Shown here one piece after another: positions 42,139-51,714 of a DNA stretch of 64,000 bases. The stretch is taken from positions 1-64,000 of the forward strand of contig SVPQ01000011.1 of NCBI GenBank assembly GCA_015065845.1, written 5' to 3'. This DNA is from Oscillospiraceae bacterium (GTDB taxonomy: Bacteria > Bacillota > Clostridia > Oscillospirales > Acutalibacteraceae). Under the pieces are notes generated by a model. That model was not told the DNA's origin and did not search any database. It saw nothing but the letters and a program-made list of their open reading frames with translations. The translations under genes and the position numbers were made by a program. The first letter of the stretch is position 1; the number at the start of each line of letters is the position of its first letter.

Positions 42139-43119
42139 ATGAAAAAATACACTAATATTTTAAGAATAACTGCTCTTTTAGTTATGGTTATCATAACTTG
42201 TTCTGGTTGTGGACTTCTTAACATTGCCGGTACACTCAACAATGGTAATGTAGTGCCTACTAACCCGCCTGCTGGTGATGTCTATTACACAGAACCTTAC
42301 TATGGTGAAGATTTCACATATTCTGCTGTTATTTCAAACCCTGATAATACAACGACTACTGCTGTAGCTAATACAGGTACTACTCAAGCTACCCAGAACA
42401 GTAGTCAGGTACAAAATTCTGTTTCTACAACAACAGATAGTAATCAGAACACAAAACCCACACCCCCACCAACTGAAACAACTACAATTAACACCTTTGA
42501 AGATGGCGACTATTTAGCAAATGTTCAGGATGTGCTTTTCAATACACAAGATGAATCAACCGCCAGAAAAATCCTTGTAGCCGCCGGTTTTGACTACGAC
42601 CCTATTCAAGATGTTTATTACACACAATTGGACTCATGGCAAAGAAACTTTGGTTTTAACAGCGTTTATGACACCGCTGCACCAATGGTTGGTATGATTT
42701 ACTCAACCTCTAAAATTTATTTTACTTACGATGATAAAGACTGGATGATGGAAATCTGGAAAGGTCAGTATGGTATTACTGCCGGTGCAGAAATTGGTTT
42801 TTACAACAAACCTACTGACAGAGTTATGAAACACTTCGACTGTGTTACTGACGAAGAAATGCTTACTATGTCTTTTGATTTTTACAATATGGATGAACTT
42901 GTATTTACCCGTGGTCCTGAAAAACACTGGTGGCTCACAGGCTTTAAGTTCTTACATGTAGGTATTCCTCAATTTATTGAACTTGATATGACAATTGAGT
43001 TCCCTAACAGAAAAATGGCTAATGCTTTTGAAAAAGGCTTAAAAGAAGAACAAAAGAAACAAATCACCGACCCTATTAAATACACAAGAAGCGGTGACAC
43101 ATTTAGCATAGAGTGGTAA
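42139..43119 (+). CDS. DUF4474-type lipoprotein
   Basis: 326 aa from ATG 42139 (GGAGAG upstream; a longer frame has no site). Lipobox CSGC (Cys about 25), a Thr/Pro/Gln-rich linker (about 35-120), then a globular domain with FDYDPIQDVYYTQLDSWQRN and MMEIWKGQYGITAGAEIGFY, the pattern of DUF4474 domains common in Clostridia. Function unknown. Metallophosphoesterase starts four bases after its stop. Confidence 0.8.
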   Translation: MKKYTNILRITALLVMVIITCSGCGLLNIAGTLNNGNVVPTNPPAGDVYYTEPYYGEDFTYSAVISNPDNTTTTAVANTGTTQATQNSSQVQNSVSTTTDSNQNTKPTPPPTETTTINTFEDGDYLANVQDVLFNTQDESTARKILVAAGFDYDPIQDVYYTQLDSWQRNFGFNSVYDTAAPMVGMIYSTSKIYFTYDDKDWMMEIWKGQYGITAGAEIGFYNKPTDRVMKHFDCVTDEEMLTMSFDFYNMDELVFTRGPEKHWWLTGFKFLHVGIPQFIELDMTIEFPNRKMANAFEKGLKEEQKKQITDPIKYTRSGDTFSIEW

Positions 43120-43123
43120 AAAT

Positions 43124-44539
43124 ATGAATAATCAGGTTAAATTTGCAATTATTGCAGACCCACATTACTATTCAGAAAAACTTGGCAATTCAGGCGTTGC
43201 TTATACTTTAAGAGCTAACTCTGACCAGAAAATGCTCGCCCATTCTAAAGGCGTAATTTCGGCTGCTCTTGAAGAAATAAAGAATTCTGACGCAGAATTT
43301 TTGCTTATTGCAGGTGACCTTTCTAATGACGGTGAGCGTGTTTCCCATGAGGAAATGCGCCACTTACTTTATGAGTTCAAAAAAAGTAAACCCGTTTATG
43401 TAGTTACTGCTACTCACGACTGGTGTTGTGACGGTAACCCAAGAAGATTTGAGGGTGCAAAAGTTTACCACGATGTTGAAACTTTAAAGCCTGAGGAACT
43501 TCGTGATTTTTATAAGGATTTCGGCCCTGAAGAAGCGGTAAGCGAATATTTTACACATCAGAATAAATCTTCTTATGTTATAAGACCTGTAGATGGAATT
43601 TCTGTTTTTTGTTTAGATGATGACCAAGATGGTAATGGCGGTTCAGGTTACAGTAAAGAACATTTTGAATGGATAAAAAAAGAGGTAGAAAACGCTAAAA
43701 ATCGTGGTGATAAGGTTTTCGGTATGCAACACCACCATGTATTTCTCACAGAACTTGACCGAGCAATAAACGGTAAAGGTGCGGTAGAAAGAAAAGAAAA
43801 AATGTGTCGTGACTTTGCAGACATCGGGCTTTCTATAATGTTTACAGGTCACTCTCATATGCATCATATAAGAAAACTCGAAAATGAAAATGGCAACCAT
43901 TTTTACGAATTCAATTTAGGTGCAATTGGTGGCTACCCTGCCCCGATTGTTTACTGCACCGTTACAAATGATGGTATAGACACAAAAACCGAGCTTTTAA
44001 AACAATATGAATACAATGGTAAAATCTACACAAACAATTATTTAAAAAACCACGCAACATTCCTTTTCAAAAATGTGTTTGATGCCGCAAGGGAAAACAG
44101 GAAATTAGAATTTGTAACGCTTCTCGTTTCAATTGGTATTTCAAATAAGAAAGCAAAAAATCTTTGGTTATTCTTAGGTGAATTACTTAAAGTTATTTCT
44201 GAAATTTCTGTTCACAAAGCTGCAATCATTATGAATCTTTTAACATTCGGCAAGGCAGTGCCTAAAAAAGATGCAAAGCAACTTAAAAATGTACAATTGA
44301 CAGATATGATTTTTTCTGCATTTCATTCTGTTTTAGATGGCTCTATAGAAAAACACGAAGTCGGTTCACCTTACTACAATGTTTTCACTTCTGCCCTTTC
44401 ATTACCTTTAAGAATTGTTAAAAAGTTACGGATAAAAAACAAAAACCTTTTAAGAATTCTTACTCATATAAGTAACGCGTCACACGAAATTATGACTGGT
44501 GGAGATATTGACGCGCAAAATGCTTTTTTAAAATTCTAA
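43124..44539 (+). CDS. Calcineurin-like metallophosphoesterase
   Basis: 471 aa, no signal peptide. Metal motifs in order: IIADPHYY, LLIAGDLSNDGE, VVTATHDW (GNH variant with Thr-His), MQHHHVF and FTGHSHMHHI. These make the two-metal phosphoesterase site. The 170-residue C-terminal extension is helical and unassigned. Likely co-transcribed with the lipoprotein ahead; substrate unknown. Ends with a strong terminator. Confidence 0.9.
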   Translation: MNNQVKFAIIADPHYYSEKLGNSGVAYTLRANSDQKMLAHSKGVISAALEEIKNSDAEFLLIAGDLSNDGERVSHEEMRHLLYEFKKSKPVYVVTATHDWCCDGNPRRFEGAKVYHDVETLKPEELRDFYKDFGPEEAVSEYFTHQNKSSYVIRPVDGISVFCLDDDQDGNGGSGYSKEHFEWIKKEVENAKNRGDKVFGMQHHHVFLTELDRAINGKGAVERKEKMCRDFADIGLSIMFTGHSHMHHIRKLENENGNHFYEFNLGAIGGYPAPIVYCTVTNDGIDTKTELLKQYEYNGKIYTNNYLKNHATFLFKNVFDAARENRKLEFVTLLVSIGISNKKAKNLWLFLGELLKVISEISVHKAAIIMNLLTFGKAVPKKDAKQLKNVQLTDMIFSAFHSVLDGSIEKHEVGSPYYNVFTSALSLPLRIVKKLRIKNKNLLRILTHISNASHEIMTGGDIDAQNAFLKF

Positions 44540-44544
44540 TAAGA

Positions 44545-44585
44545 AAAGGACTGTAAAAAACTCAGCGTTTTTTACAGTCCCTTTT
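44545..44585. terminator. Intrinsic terminator between converging genes
   Basis: GGACTGTAAAAAAC and its complement around TCAGC, then CTTTTATT. Confidence 0.88.
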
Positions 44586-44590
44586 ATTAT

Positions 44591-46612
44591 TCATTGTTCA
44601 ACTACATTTGTAACTGTTTCTTCGGGAACAGTTGGTTCTTCTGCTTTTAAACTTGCAGTAATACCTTCTGATGATTTATATGAACTAGCATATTTGCCTG
44701 AACGCGCTTTTACAGTATATCTGTATGTAATACCTTCTTCAACTGACTGGTCAAGATATTCACAAATTTCTGCTTTTGTTATATCATTAATAACTTCCCA
44801 CGATGACCATTTTTCTGTTTCTGTATTGTAAACTGCTCTATAAACTTTATAACCTTTACCTGCACATTCATTTATATCCCAGCAAACTTTTATACCATTA
44901 TCTTCAGTGGATACTGCTACCTCTGGTGCAGAAAGATAAATAAGTGTTGAAGAACTTTTGTAATCACTCTTATAAGAACCCTTAGCAGTTTTACCTGTAG
45001 CCTTCACTGTATATGCATACTCATAACCATTTTTTACATTTTTATCTACAAAGTAATCTTTACTTGCACTTACTGTAGTAATTTTCACCCATTTTGTACT
45101 ATTGATACCAAGGTCATCTATAATTTTTCTGTAAACATCGTAATTTTTTGCACCTGTAATTTTATTCCAGCTAACCTTCACGCCTGTTGTTGAATTTGCC
45201 GATTTCACTGTAGGTGTTTTTAAATATAAAATCTCTTTTGTATTTTTATTATATTTGCTCTTGAAACTTCCGTTAAGTGCTCTTACGGTATATTTATATA
45301 TAGCACCACTTTTAGCATTTTTGTCAATCCATGAACTTTTATTGGATTTTGCAGTATTGAGATTTGACCAACCCGACCATTTTTTTGTTTTCGTGTTGTA
45401 CTTTGAGCGATACACTACATAGCCCGTAGCATTTGGAACAGTACCCCAACTTACTGAAACACCGTTTGAAACATTTTTATAAGAAACTGTTGGTGTAACA
45501 TTATAACTTATTGATTTGGAAGATTTGTAACCACTTAAAACACCACTATTAACTGCTCTTACAGTATAAAGATATTTTGTGCCAAGTCCGACATTTTTAT
45601 CAGTATATTGATTTGAAGACACATAAGTCTTTACCGCAGACCAATCTGACCATTTTTTAGTTTTTGTGTTATATGTACTTCTGTAAACAATATAGCTCTG
45701 CGCATTACTGATTTTATTCCACTCAACTTTTATACCTTGTTTTGTGTTAGAAACTTTTACTTCCGGAACTTTAAGTGTGAGTTTGCTTGTTTCTGCAAAC
45801 AAAAAATTATTATTCTTTGCATATTTTTCTGCAACAGAACCTTTTTTAGAGTATATTTTAAAGCCTGTTATCTGTGTTGATGAACTCTGATAGCCTATTG
45901 CTCTTTCGCCAATTGAAGTGACTGTTGATGGAACAACACATATTTTCAATGAATTTAAGCCATAAAATGCCTGATTACCAATTGTTTTCAATCCCTCCGG
46001 AAGAATTAAAGTTTCAACATTAATATTCATATAAAACGCTAATTCACCAATTTCTGTAATACCATTTTTAATATTTACTACAGTTACATTGCCACAATCA
46101 GCAAAAGCACCCAAGCCAATAGTTTTTACATTACCCGGAATTGTAACGGATTTCAAATTGTAATTATTTCTGAATGCGAATTTTGGAATAGTACTTAACC
46201 CTTTGCCAATTTTTATAGATGTAATACTGTTGTTATTGCTGAAAGAAGACTCACCAATAACCTTTACACTATCAGGAATAGTAATACTTTTAACAGAATG
46301 AATCTGTGAAAATGCACTTTCACCAATGTGAGTAACAGTATTTGGAATTTTTATTGATGTAAGATTGAAACAGAACTGGAATGCACCTGCACCAACTTTA
46401 GTTACAGGTTTGTTTTTGTATGTAGATGGTATAGTAATTGCACCTGTTGCATCATCTTTACAATCGGTAACAGAGTAACTTTTACCATCACTGTTAAGTT
46501 TGAATGTCAAATCACTTTGAGAAGCGGCATTTGCAGTTATTGTAACAGGTACAGAAACAAACACCCCTACAGCAAAAACGACTGACATAATAATGCTCAG
46601 AATTTTTTTCAT
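44591..46612 (-). CDS. Secreted BspA-like LRR protein with Fn3-type repeats
   Basis: 673 aa. Sec signal (about 1-30, ending ANAA), LRR_5/BspA-type leucine-rich repeats (about 45-285; e.g. IPNTVTHIGESAFSQ, IPGNVKTIGLGAFAD), then four fibronectin-III-like repeats (about 293-375, 385-465, 475-560, 572-655), three with the YNT(K/E)T(K/E)KWS-W pattern. No sortase motif or anchor is seen at the C-terminus, so it is released or held non-covalently. Such proteins bind surfaces or host matrix. Confidence 0.9.
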   Translation of the reverse strand: MKKILSIIMSVVFAVGVFVSVPVTITANAASQSDLTFKLNSDGKSYSVTDCKDDATGAITIPSTYKNKPVTKVGAGAFQFCFNLTSIKIPNTVTHIGESAFSQIHSVKSITIPDSVKVIGESSFSNNNSITSIKIGKGLSTIPKFAFRNNYNLKSVTIPGNVKTIGLGAFADCGNVTVVNIKNGITEIGELAFYMNINVETLILPEGLKTIGNQAFYGLNSLKICVVPSTVTSIGERAIGYQSSSTQITGFKIYSKKGSVAEKYAKNNNFLFAETSKLTLKVPEVKVSNTKQGIKVEWNKISNAQSYIVYRSTYNTKTKKWSDWSAVKTYVSSNQYTDKNVGLGTKYLYTVRAVNSGVLSGYKSSKSISYNVTPTVSYKNVSNGVSVSWGTVPNATGYVVYRSKYNTKTKKWSGWSNLNTAKSNKSSWIDKNAKSGAIYKYTVRALNGSFKSKYNKNTKEILYLKTPTVKSANSTTGVKVSWNKITGAKNYDVYRKIIDDLGINSTKWVKITTVSASKDYFVDKNVKNGYEYAYTVKATGKTAKGSYKSDYKSSSTLIYLSAPEVAVSTEDNGIKVCWDINECAGKGYKVYRAVYNTETEKWSSWEVINDITKAEICEYLDQSVEEGITYRYTVKARSGKYASSYKSSEGITASLKAEEPTVPEETVTNVVEQ

Positions 46613-46676
46613 TATTATTTTCCTCCAATTTTATTTTTCTACATTATACATCAGTCTACTTTGTTAGTCAAGCAAA

Positions 46677-46704
46677 AAACCACAACTTTTTACAGTTGTG
46701 GTTT
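46677..46704 (-). terminator. Terminator of the aro operon
   Basis: Stem AAACCACAACT/AGTTGTGGTTT with a six-base loop and TTT tail on the minus strand, eight bases after the DAHP synthase stop. Confidence 0.85.
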
Positions 46705-46711
46705 AAAAATA

Positions 46712-47740
46712 TTATAAAGACTCTGCTATATCATAAATAAGTCTTTCAGTCTTTTCCCAACCAAGACATGGGTCTGTAATAGATTTACCATAGATATTTT
46801 CACCAATTTTTTGTGCACCGTCTTCAATATAACTTTCAATCATCAAACCTTTAACAAGTTTTTTGATGTCGTTATTGTGTGCCATACTGTAAAGAACATC
46901 TTTTGTAATTCTGATTTGTTCAAGATATTTTTTACCAGAGTTTGCGTGGTTTACATCTATAATTGCTGATGGATTCGTAAGTCCTGAAGAAGCATATAAA
47001 TCGCTTAATTTCTGTAAATCTTCATAATGGTAATTAGAAATAGAGTGACCATCTCTGTCAACAAAACCACGCATAATTGCGTGTGCATAAGGGTTACCGT
47101 CACTTGTTACTTCCCAACCACGATAAATAAATGTATGTTTATGTTGTGCAGCAGTAATTGCATTCATCATAATTGATAAATCACCACTTGTTGGGTTTTT
47201 CATACCAACCGGTACTTCAAGACCACTTGCAGCTAATCTGTGTTGCTGATTTTCAACGCTTCTTGCACCAATTGCAACATAAGAAAGAATATCTGAAAGA
47301 TAACGGTAGTTATCAGGGTAAAGCATTTCATCTGCACAAGAAAAACCTGTTTCTTTTAAAGCTGACATATGAATATCACGAATTGCAACAATACCTTCGT
47401 ACATATCAGGTTCTTTATCAGGGTTTGGTTGGTGAACCATACCTTTGTAGCCATCACCTGTTGTTCTTGGTTTGTTTGTGTAAATTCTTGGTACTATAAA
47501 TATTTTATCCTGTACCTTTTCCTGAACTTTACGAAGACGGTGTATGTAATCTAAAACAGCATCTTTATAGTCAGCAGAACAAGGTCCGATTACAAGCAAA
47601 AATTTATCTGATTCACCAGAAAAAATCTTTCTGATTTCCTCATCATTCTTGGCCTTTTGTGCTACCATTTCAGCACTTAAAGGGAATCTTTCTTTTACCT
47701 CCTGAGGAATTGGTAATTTCCCTTTGAAATTCATACTCAT
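46712..47740 (-). CDS. aroF: 3-deoxy-7-phosphoheptulonate (DAHP) synthase, AroF/G/H type
   Basis: 342 aa. Class I-alpha DAHP synthase: LLVIGPCSADYKDAVLDY, RIYTNKPRTTGDGYKGMVHQP, GARSVENQQHRLAASG and DVNHANSGKKY line the PEP/E4P/metal site. Condenses PEP and erythrose-4-phosphate, the first step of the shikimate pathway. Unusually it is the last gene of the operon. Overlaps aroA by four bases. No separate regulatory domain; the N-terminal 30 residues may hold the feedback site as in AroG. Confidence 0.94.
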   Translation of the reverse strand: MSMNFKGKLPIPQEVKERFPLSAEMVAQKAKNDEEIRKIFSGESDKFLLVIGPCSADYKDAVLDYIHRLRKVQEKVQDKIFIVPRIYTNKPRTTGDGYKGMVHQPNPDKEPDMYEGIVAIRDIHMSALKETGFSCADEMLYPDNYRYLSDILSYVAIGARSVENQQHRLAASGLEVPVGMKNPTSGDLSIMMNAITAAQHKHTFIYRGWEVTSDGNPYAHAIMRGFVDRDGHSISNYHYEDLQKLSDLYASSGLTNPSAIIDVNHANSGKKYLEQIRITKDVLYSMAHNNDIKKLVKGLMIESYIEDGAQKIGENIYGKSITDPCLGWEKTERLIYDIAESL

Positions 47741-48960
47741 TTTAAAACACTTCCATTTTTAAAGATTTTTATACCAAGTTGCTCGCAATCTTCAAAAAAT
47801 AACGGGTAACTTTTATTAACACATTCTGCATTTTCGATTTTGCCACCGAATACACTCGAAATTATCGTGAGTGACATAGCAATTCTGTGGTCGTTGTGCC
47901 CACAAAGAATTGCTTCAGGTGGAGTTAAATCGGATTTTTTTATTATAATTTCGTCATCGAGAACCGTAATATCAGCAGAGAATTTTGAAAGTTCTTTTTT
48001 CATTACTTCTCCACGGTCACTCTCTTTGATTTTCAAACGACTTGTTCCTTTTAATGTAGCACCATTAAGAATTGAAGCCATTGTCATTAAAATTGGTGCT
48101 AAATCAGGGCAGTCGGTAATATCTAAAACAGGTGTACCCTGCTTCAATTTTTCAAAGTATTTTCTGTAAATCTTGTCGCCCTGGGTACTATTTTCATTTA
48201 AACCATTTAAAGTAACGCTACCGCCGATTAAATTAAATGCATCAAGAAATGCTGCATTTGACCAGTCACCTTCACAATAAAGAGTGGTACTTTTAAACTC
48301 CTGATTACCTTTAATTTTAAAAGTTCTGTCGTCAGGTCTTTCTATACTAACACCAAATTCACCAAGAATCTCTAATGTTAAATCTATATAAGGCGAACTT
48401 TGTAAATCGGTAGTAAGTCTTATTTCGCTATCTTCATTCAGAAGTGGCAAAGTGAATAAAAGTCCTGTTAAAAACTGACTGCTTATATCACCTTTAAACT
48501 GGAACAACCCACCTTTTAAATTACCACCGACTGTAATTTTTTCGCTGTCACGATTTATAAAACAATTCTTTGTCGGTAAAATTTCTTCGTAAACAGTTTG
48601 CGGTCTTTCTAAAAGTCTCTTGCTACCAGTAAACTCAACATTCTCACTGAAAAGCAGAGAAACAGGAATTAAAAATCGTAATGTGCTACCACTTTCATTT
48701 GCAAACAAGTTTATTTTTTTAAATTCACCTTTGTTCTTGATACCTTTTACTTTTACAGTATCACCACAAAAAGCGAACTCTGCCCCCAACTGTTTCAAAC
48801 ATTTTGTTGTTGCAGTTATATCTTCGGACTCTGCTATATTCTCAATAACAGTTTCCCCACTTGAAAGTGCGGCACCTATTAAAGCGCGATGCATATAACT
48901 TTTTGATGCTCTCGCCTTTATTTTGCCTTTTGCAGTGCTTTTAAAAATTTCTGCTACCAT
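47737..48960 (-). CDS. aroA: 3-phosphoshikimate 1-carboxyvinyltransferase (EPSP synthase)
   Basis: 407 aa, two-domain inside-out barrel. N-terminal KGKIKARASKSYMHRALIGA with the catalytic Lys/Arg, NESGSTLRFLIPV (LxNAGT-like segment, here NESGST), SSQFLTGLLFTLPLL and KESDRGEVMKKEL. Slightly shorter than the usual 420-430. Makes EPSP from shikimate-3-phosphate and PEP. Abuts aroQ directly (stop at 48961 side) and overlaps aroF. Confidence 0.95.
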   Translation of the reverse strand: MVAEIFKSTAKGKIKARASKSYMHRALIGAALSSGETVIENIAESEDITATTKCLKQLGAEFAFCGDTVKVKGIKNKGEFKKINLFANESGSTLRFLIPVSLLFSENVEFTGSKRLLERPQTVYEEILPTKNCFINRDSEKITVGGNLKGGLFQFKGDISSQFLTGLLFTLPLLNEDSEIRLTTDLQSSPYIDLTLEILGEFGVSIERPDDRTFKIKGNQEFKSTTLYCEGDWSNAAFLDAFNLIGGSVTLNGLNENSTQGDKIYRKYFEKLKQGTPVLDITDCPDLAPILMTMASILNGATLKGTSRLKIKESDRGEVMKKELSKFSADITVLDDEIIIKKSDLTPPEAILCGHNDHRIAMSLTIISSVFGGKIENAECVNKSYPLFFEDCEQLGIKIFKNGSVLK

Positions 48961-49392
48961 TTAACGCATCCTTTCAAGTAAAGCGTCAATTGCTTCTAAA
49001 TAGCCATTAGTTCCGTGACCTGTAATTGTCTTAAAAGCGTATTCACGAACATAACTTATCTGCCTGAACGCTTCACGCTCTGAAACTTCTGAAATATGTA
49101 CTTCTACTGTAGGAATACCAACTGATTTTAAAGCATCCAATATAGCAACACTTGTGTGGGTGTATGCTGCAGGGTTAATTACAATACCGTCAAAGTTTTT
49201 ATATGCTTTCTGTATTTCGTCAACAATATCGCCTTCGTGGTTTGACTGAAAACACTTAACTTCTACCCAGTTTTCTTTTGCATACTTCTCAATTTTCTCA
49301 ACTAAATTTATGTATGTTTCACGACCATAAATTTCAGGTTCACGAATACCCAACATATTTATATTAGGTCCATTCACTACTAAAATTTTCAT
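48961..49392 (-). CDS. aroQ: Type II 3-dehydroquinate dehydratase
   Basis: 143 aa, standard length. VVNGPNINMLGIREPEIYG carries the N-terminal active-site residues, FQSNHEGDIVDEIQKA and NPAAYTHTSVAILDAL follow, and HISEVSEREAFRQISYV supplies the lid Arg region. Converts 3-dehydroquinate to 3-dehydroshikimate. Overlaps the AroE-AroK gene by four bases. Confidence 0.96.
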   Translation of the reverse strand: MKILVVNGPNINMLGIREPEIYGRETYINLVEKIEKYAKENWVEVKCFQSNHEGDIVDEIQKAYKNFDGIVINPAAYTHTSVAILDALKSVGIPTVEVHISEVSEREAFRQISYVREYAFKTITGHGTNGYLEAIDALLERMR

Positions 49393-50627
49393 ATTGTCAC
49401 CTTCAATATCTGATTTACTACATTCTCAATGCTACCACTTGCATCTATTACAACATCTGCATATTCTCTGTAAAGATTGTAGCGTTCATTGTAACGCTTT
49501 TCTAAATCTTCTCTGTTAGATGACAGAGGTCTGTCAGAAGTAGTTATAAGCATTTCAAGTGGTCTGTCTAAAAAGATTACTTTACCATTCTCTTTTAATA
49601 AATCTATATTCTTTTTACTAAGAACAGCACCGCCACCCGTTGAAATAATACAAGAATTATTTTTACTGAGTGTAAATATTGCTTCTGTTTCTTTATTTCT
49701 GAAATAGTCTTCGCCTTTAGTTTTAAAAATTTCGGGGATTGTTGTATTTTCAGTTGTTGCTACAAGATTATCACTATCAAAAAATTCACGACTTAATTTT
49801 TCTGCAAGAATATTGCCTATTGTAGTTTTTCCACAAGATGGCATACCAATAAGAACAATATTTTCTTTAGACTTTAAAAGTGTATTGTAAACTCTTTCTA
49901 TTTCTTTTTCGCTTACATCTGTTTCTATAAATTTCTCTACTGCCGCAGCTGCTTGTGCTACAAGCATATAAAGACCACCAACCGCTTTTACCTGAAGCGA
50001 CAAAGCATCAGAAACAATTTTTGAACGGAGTGGATTATATACTGCATCTACTACTCCGGAAAGATTTTTAAATCGTTTAACATCTACCGCCGAATTATAA
50101 ATATCAGGGTACATACCCACTGGAGTAGTATTTATAATAACTTCAATATTATCACTTATGTTATAAAGTTCATCGTAAGAAATAAAATCATCTTTTGTAT
50201 TTCTTGATACTTTATAAACTACCTTTGCACCAAGAAATTCAGCAACTGCATTTGCAGTTTTCGATGTGCCACCGCTACCTAAAATTGCAACAGTTTTATT
50301 CTTTATATCGATACCTGCTTTTTCAATAAGCATTTTCATTCCATAAAAATCTGTATTGTAACCATATAATACACCATTTTTATTTACTATTGTATTTACT
50401 GCACCTATCTGTTTTGCTTCATCTGAAATAAACACAAGATGTGGTATCACCTTTTCTTTATAAGGAATAGTGACATTTATAGCTTTAAAATCTCTCTTCA
50501 CCATAAATTCATCTAAGTTTTCTTCAGGTATTTCGCAAAGTTCATAGGTATAATCAGTTAACGCATTGTGAATCTCTTTTGAAAAACTATGCCCTAACTT
50601 TTTACCGATGCAACCATACTCCATCAT
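49389..50627 (-). CDS. aroE-aroK: Fused shikimate dehydrogenase and shikimate kinase
   Basis: 412 aa. Residues 1-250 are AroE: GKKLGHSFSKEIHNALT (substrate Ser pair), NVTIPYKEKVIPHL with catalytic Lys, NTIVNKNGVLYGYNTD, and NADP loop AILGSGGTSKTANAVAE. Residues 256-412 are AroK: Walker A LIGMPSCGKTTIGN, FFDSDNLV, and STGGGAVLSKKNI, with LDRPLEMLI after. One chain thus carries out two pathway steps that are separated only by shikimate. Overlaps aroC by four bases and aroQ by four. Confidence 0.95.
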   Translation of the reverse strand: MMEYGCIGKKLGHSFSKEIHNALTDYTYELCEIPEENLDEFMVKRDFKAINVTIPYKEKVIPHLVFISDEAKQIGAVNTIVNKNGVLYGYNTDFYGMKMLIEKAGIDIKNKTVAILGSGGTSKTANAVAEFLGAKVVYKVSRNTKDDFISYDELYNISDNIEVIINTTPVGMYPDIYNSAVDVKRFKNLSGVVDAVYNPLRSKIVSDALSLQVKAVGGLYMLVAQAAAAVEKFIETDVSEKEIERVYNTLLKSKENIVLIGMPSCGKTTIGNILAEKLSREFFDSDNLVATTENTTIPEIFKTKGEDYFRNKETEAIFTLSKNNSCIISTGGGAVLSKKNIDLLKENGKVIFLDRPLEMLITTSDRPLSSNREDLEKRYNERYNLYREYADVVIDASGSIENVVNQILKVTI

Positions 50628-51712
50628 TTTTCACCGAGCCAATCTGTACCGAATTTCTGTGAAAGTAAATCACAGAGCACTATTGCTGTTACGCTGTCTA
50701 CAACAACTCTCGCTCTGTGCACAATGCAAGGGTCGTGTCTGCCGTGAGTAGAACTCTTTACATTTTCATTAGTAATAAAATTGATTGTATCCTGTTCTTT
50801 TGAAATTGATGGTGTTGGTTTTATTGCGCATCTGAATGTAACTGGCATTCCGTTGGTAATACCACCATTAATTCCACCATTGTTATTTGTTATGGTCTGA
50901 ACAGTATCACCATCATAAAAGAATGCATCGTTCATCTGACTGCCAAGCATATCGCTACACTCAAAGCCACAACCGAATTCAACACCTTTAACTGCAGGAA
51001 CAGAAAAAAGAGCATGTGAAAGCATACTTTCAACCGAATCAAACCACGGTTCCCCTACACCAACAGGAAGTCCCATAACAACTGTTTCAAGAATTCCGCC
51101 TACACTATTATTTTCTGCAGCAGCCTTTTCTATATTTTTAATCATCTCTTTGCCTTTCGAGTCATCAAGTGTAGCAAAGATTTTTTTATTCAAAGCATCT
51201 GTTTCTGTTATATAATCTGTAAAATCTACATCTTCAACACCTGCACATTTTTTTATATGAGTGCCAAGTGTAATACCCTTTTCCTTTAACAAATCAATTG
51301 CAATTGCACCCACAGAAACAATGCCTGCAGTAATTCTACCACTGAAATGACCACCACCGCGATAATCTTCAAAACCGTTATATTTAATATATGCCGTGAA
51401 ATCTGCATGACCAGGTCTTGCAATGCCATAATTATAATCTTTTGACCTTGTATTTTCGTTCGGTATTACAATACATATCGGTGTTCCTGTTGTTTTGTTA
51501 TTAAAAACACCACTCACTATCTGGAATTCATCAGCTTCCTGACGAGGAGTTGAAATTTTACCAAAAGGTCTTCTTAAATCAAGTTGATGTGAAATGAAGG
51601 CTTCATCAACCGTAACGCCTGCCGGCAAACCATCAATTACTGCACCAATTGCTTTACCGTGACTTTCACCAAATACAGTAACCGCTACATTTGTACCTAA
51701 TGTATTTTTCAT
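50624..51712 (-). CDS. aroC: Chorismate synthase
   Basis: 362 aa. GESHGKAIGAVIDGLPAG, RRPFGKISTPRQEADEFQI and GIARPGHADFTAYIKYN..RGGGHFSGR give the FMN/EPSP site, and SSTHGRHDPCIVHRA near 330 is the C-terminal signature. Converts EPSP to chorismate using reduced FMN. Follows aroB by two bases. Confidence 0.97.
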   Translation of the reverse strand: MKNTLGTNVAVTVFGESHGKAIGAVIDGLPAGVTVDEAFISHQLDLRRPFGKISTPRQEADEFQIVSGVFNNKTTGTPICIVIPNENTRSKDYNYGIARPGHADFTAYIKYNGFEDYRGGGHFSGRITAGIVSVGAIAIDLLKEKGITLGTHIKKCAGVEDVDFTDYITETDALNKKIFATLDDSKGKEMIKNIEKAAAENNSVGGILETVVMGLPVGVGEPWFDSVESMLSHALFSVPAVKGVEFGCGFECSDMLGSQMNDAFFYDGDTVQTITNNNGGINGGITNGMPVTFRCAIKPTPSISKEQDTINFITNENVKSSTHGRHDPCIVHRARVVVDSVTAIVLCDLLSQKFGTDWLGEK

Positions 51713-51714
51713 TT

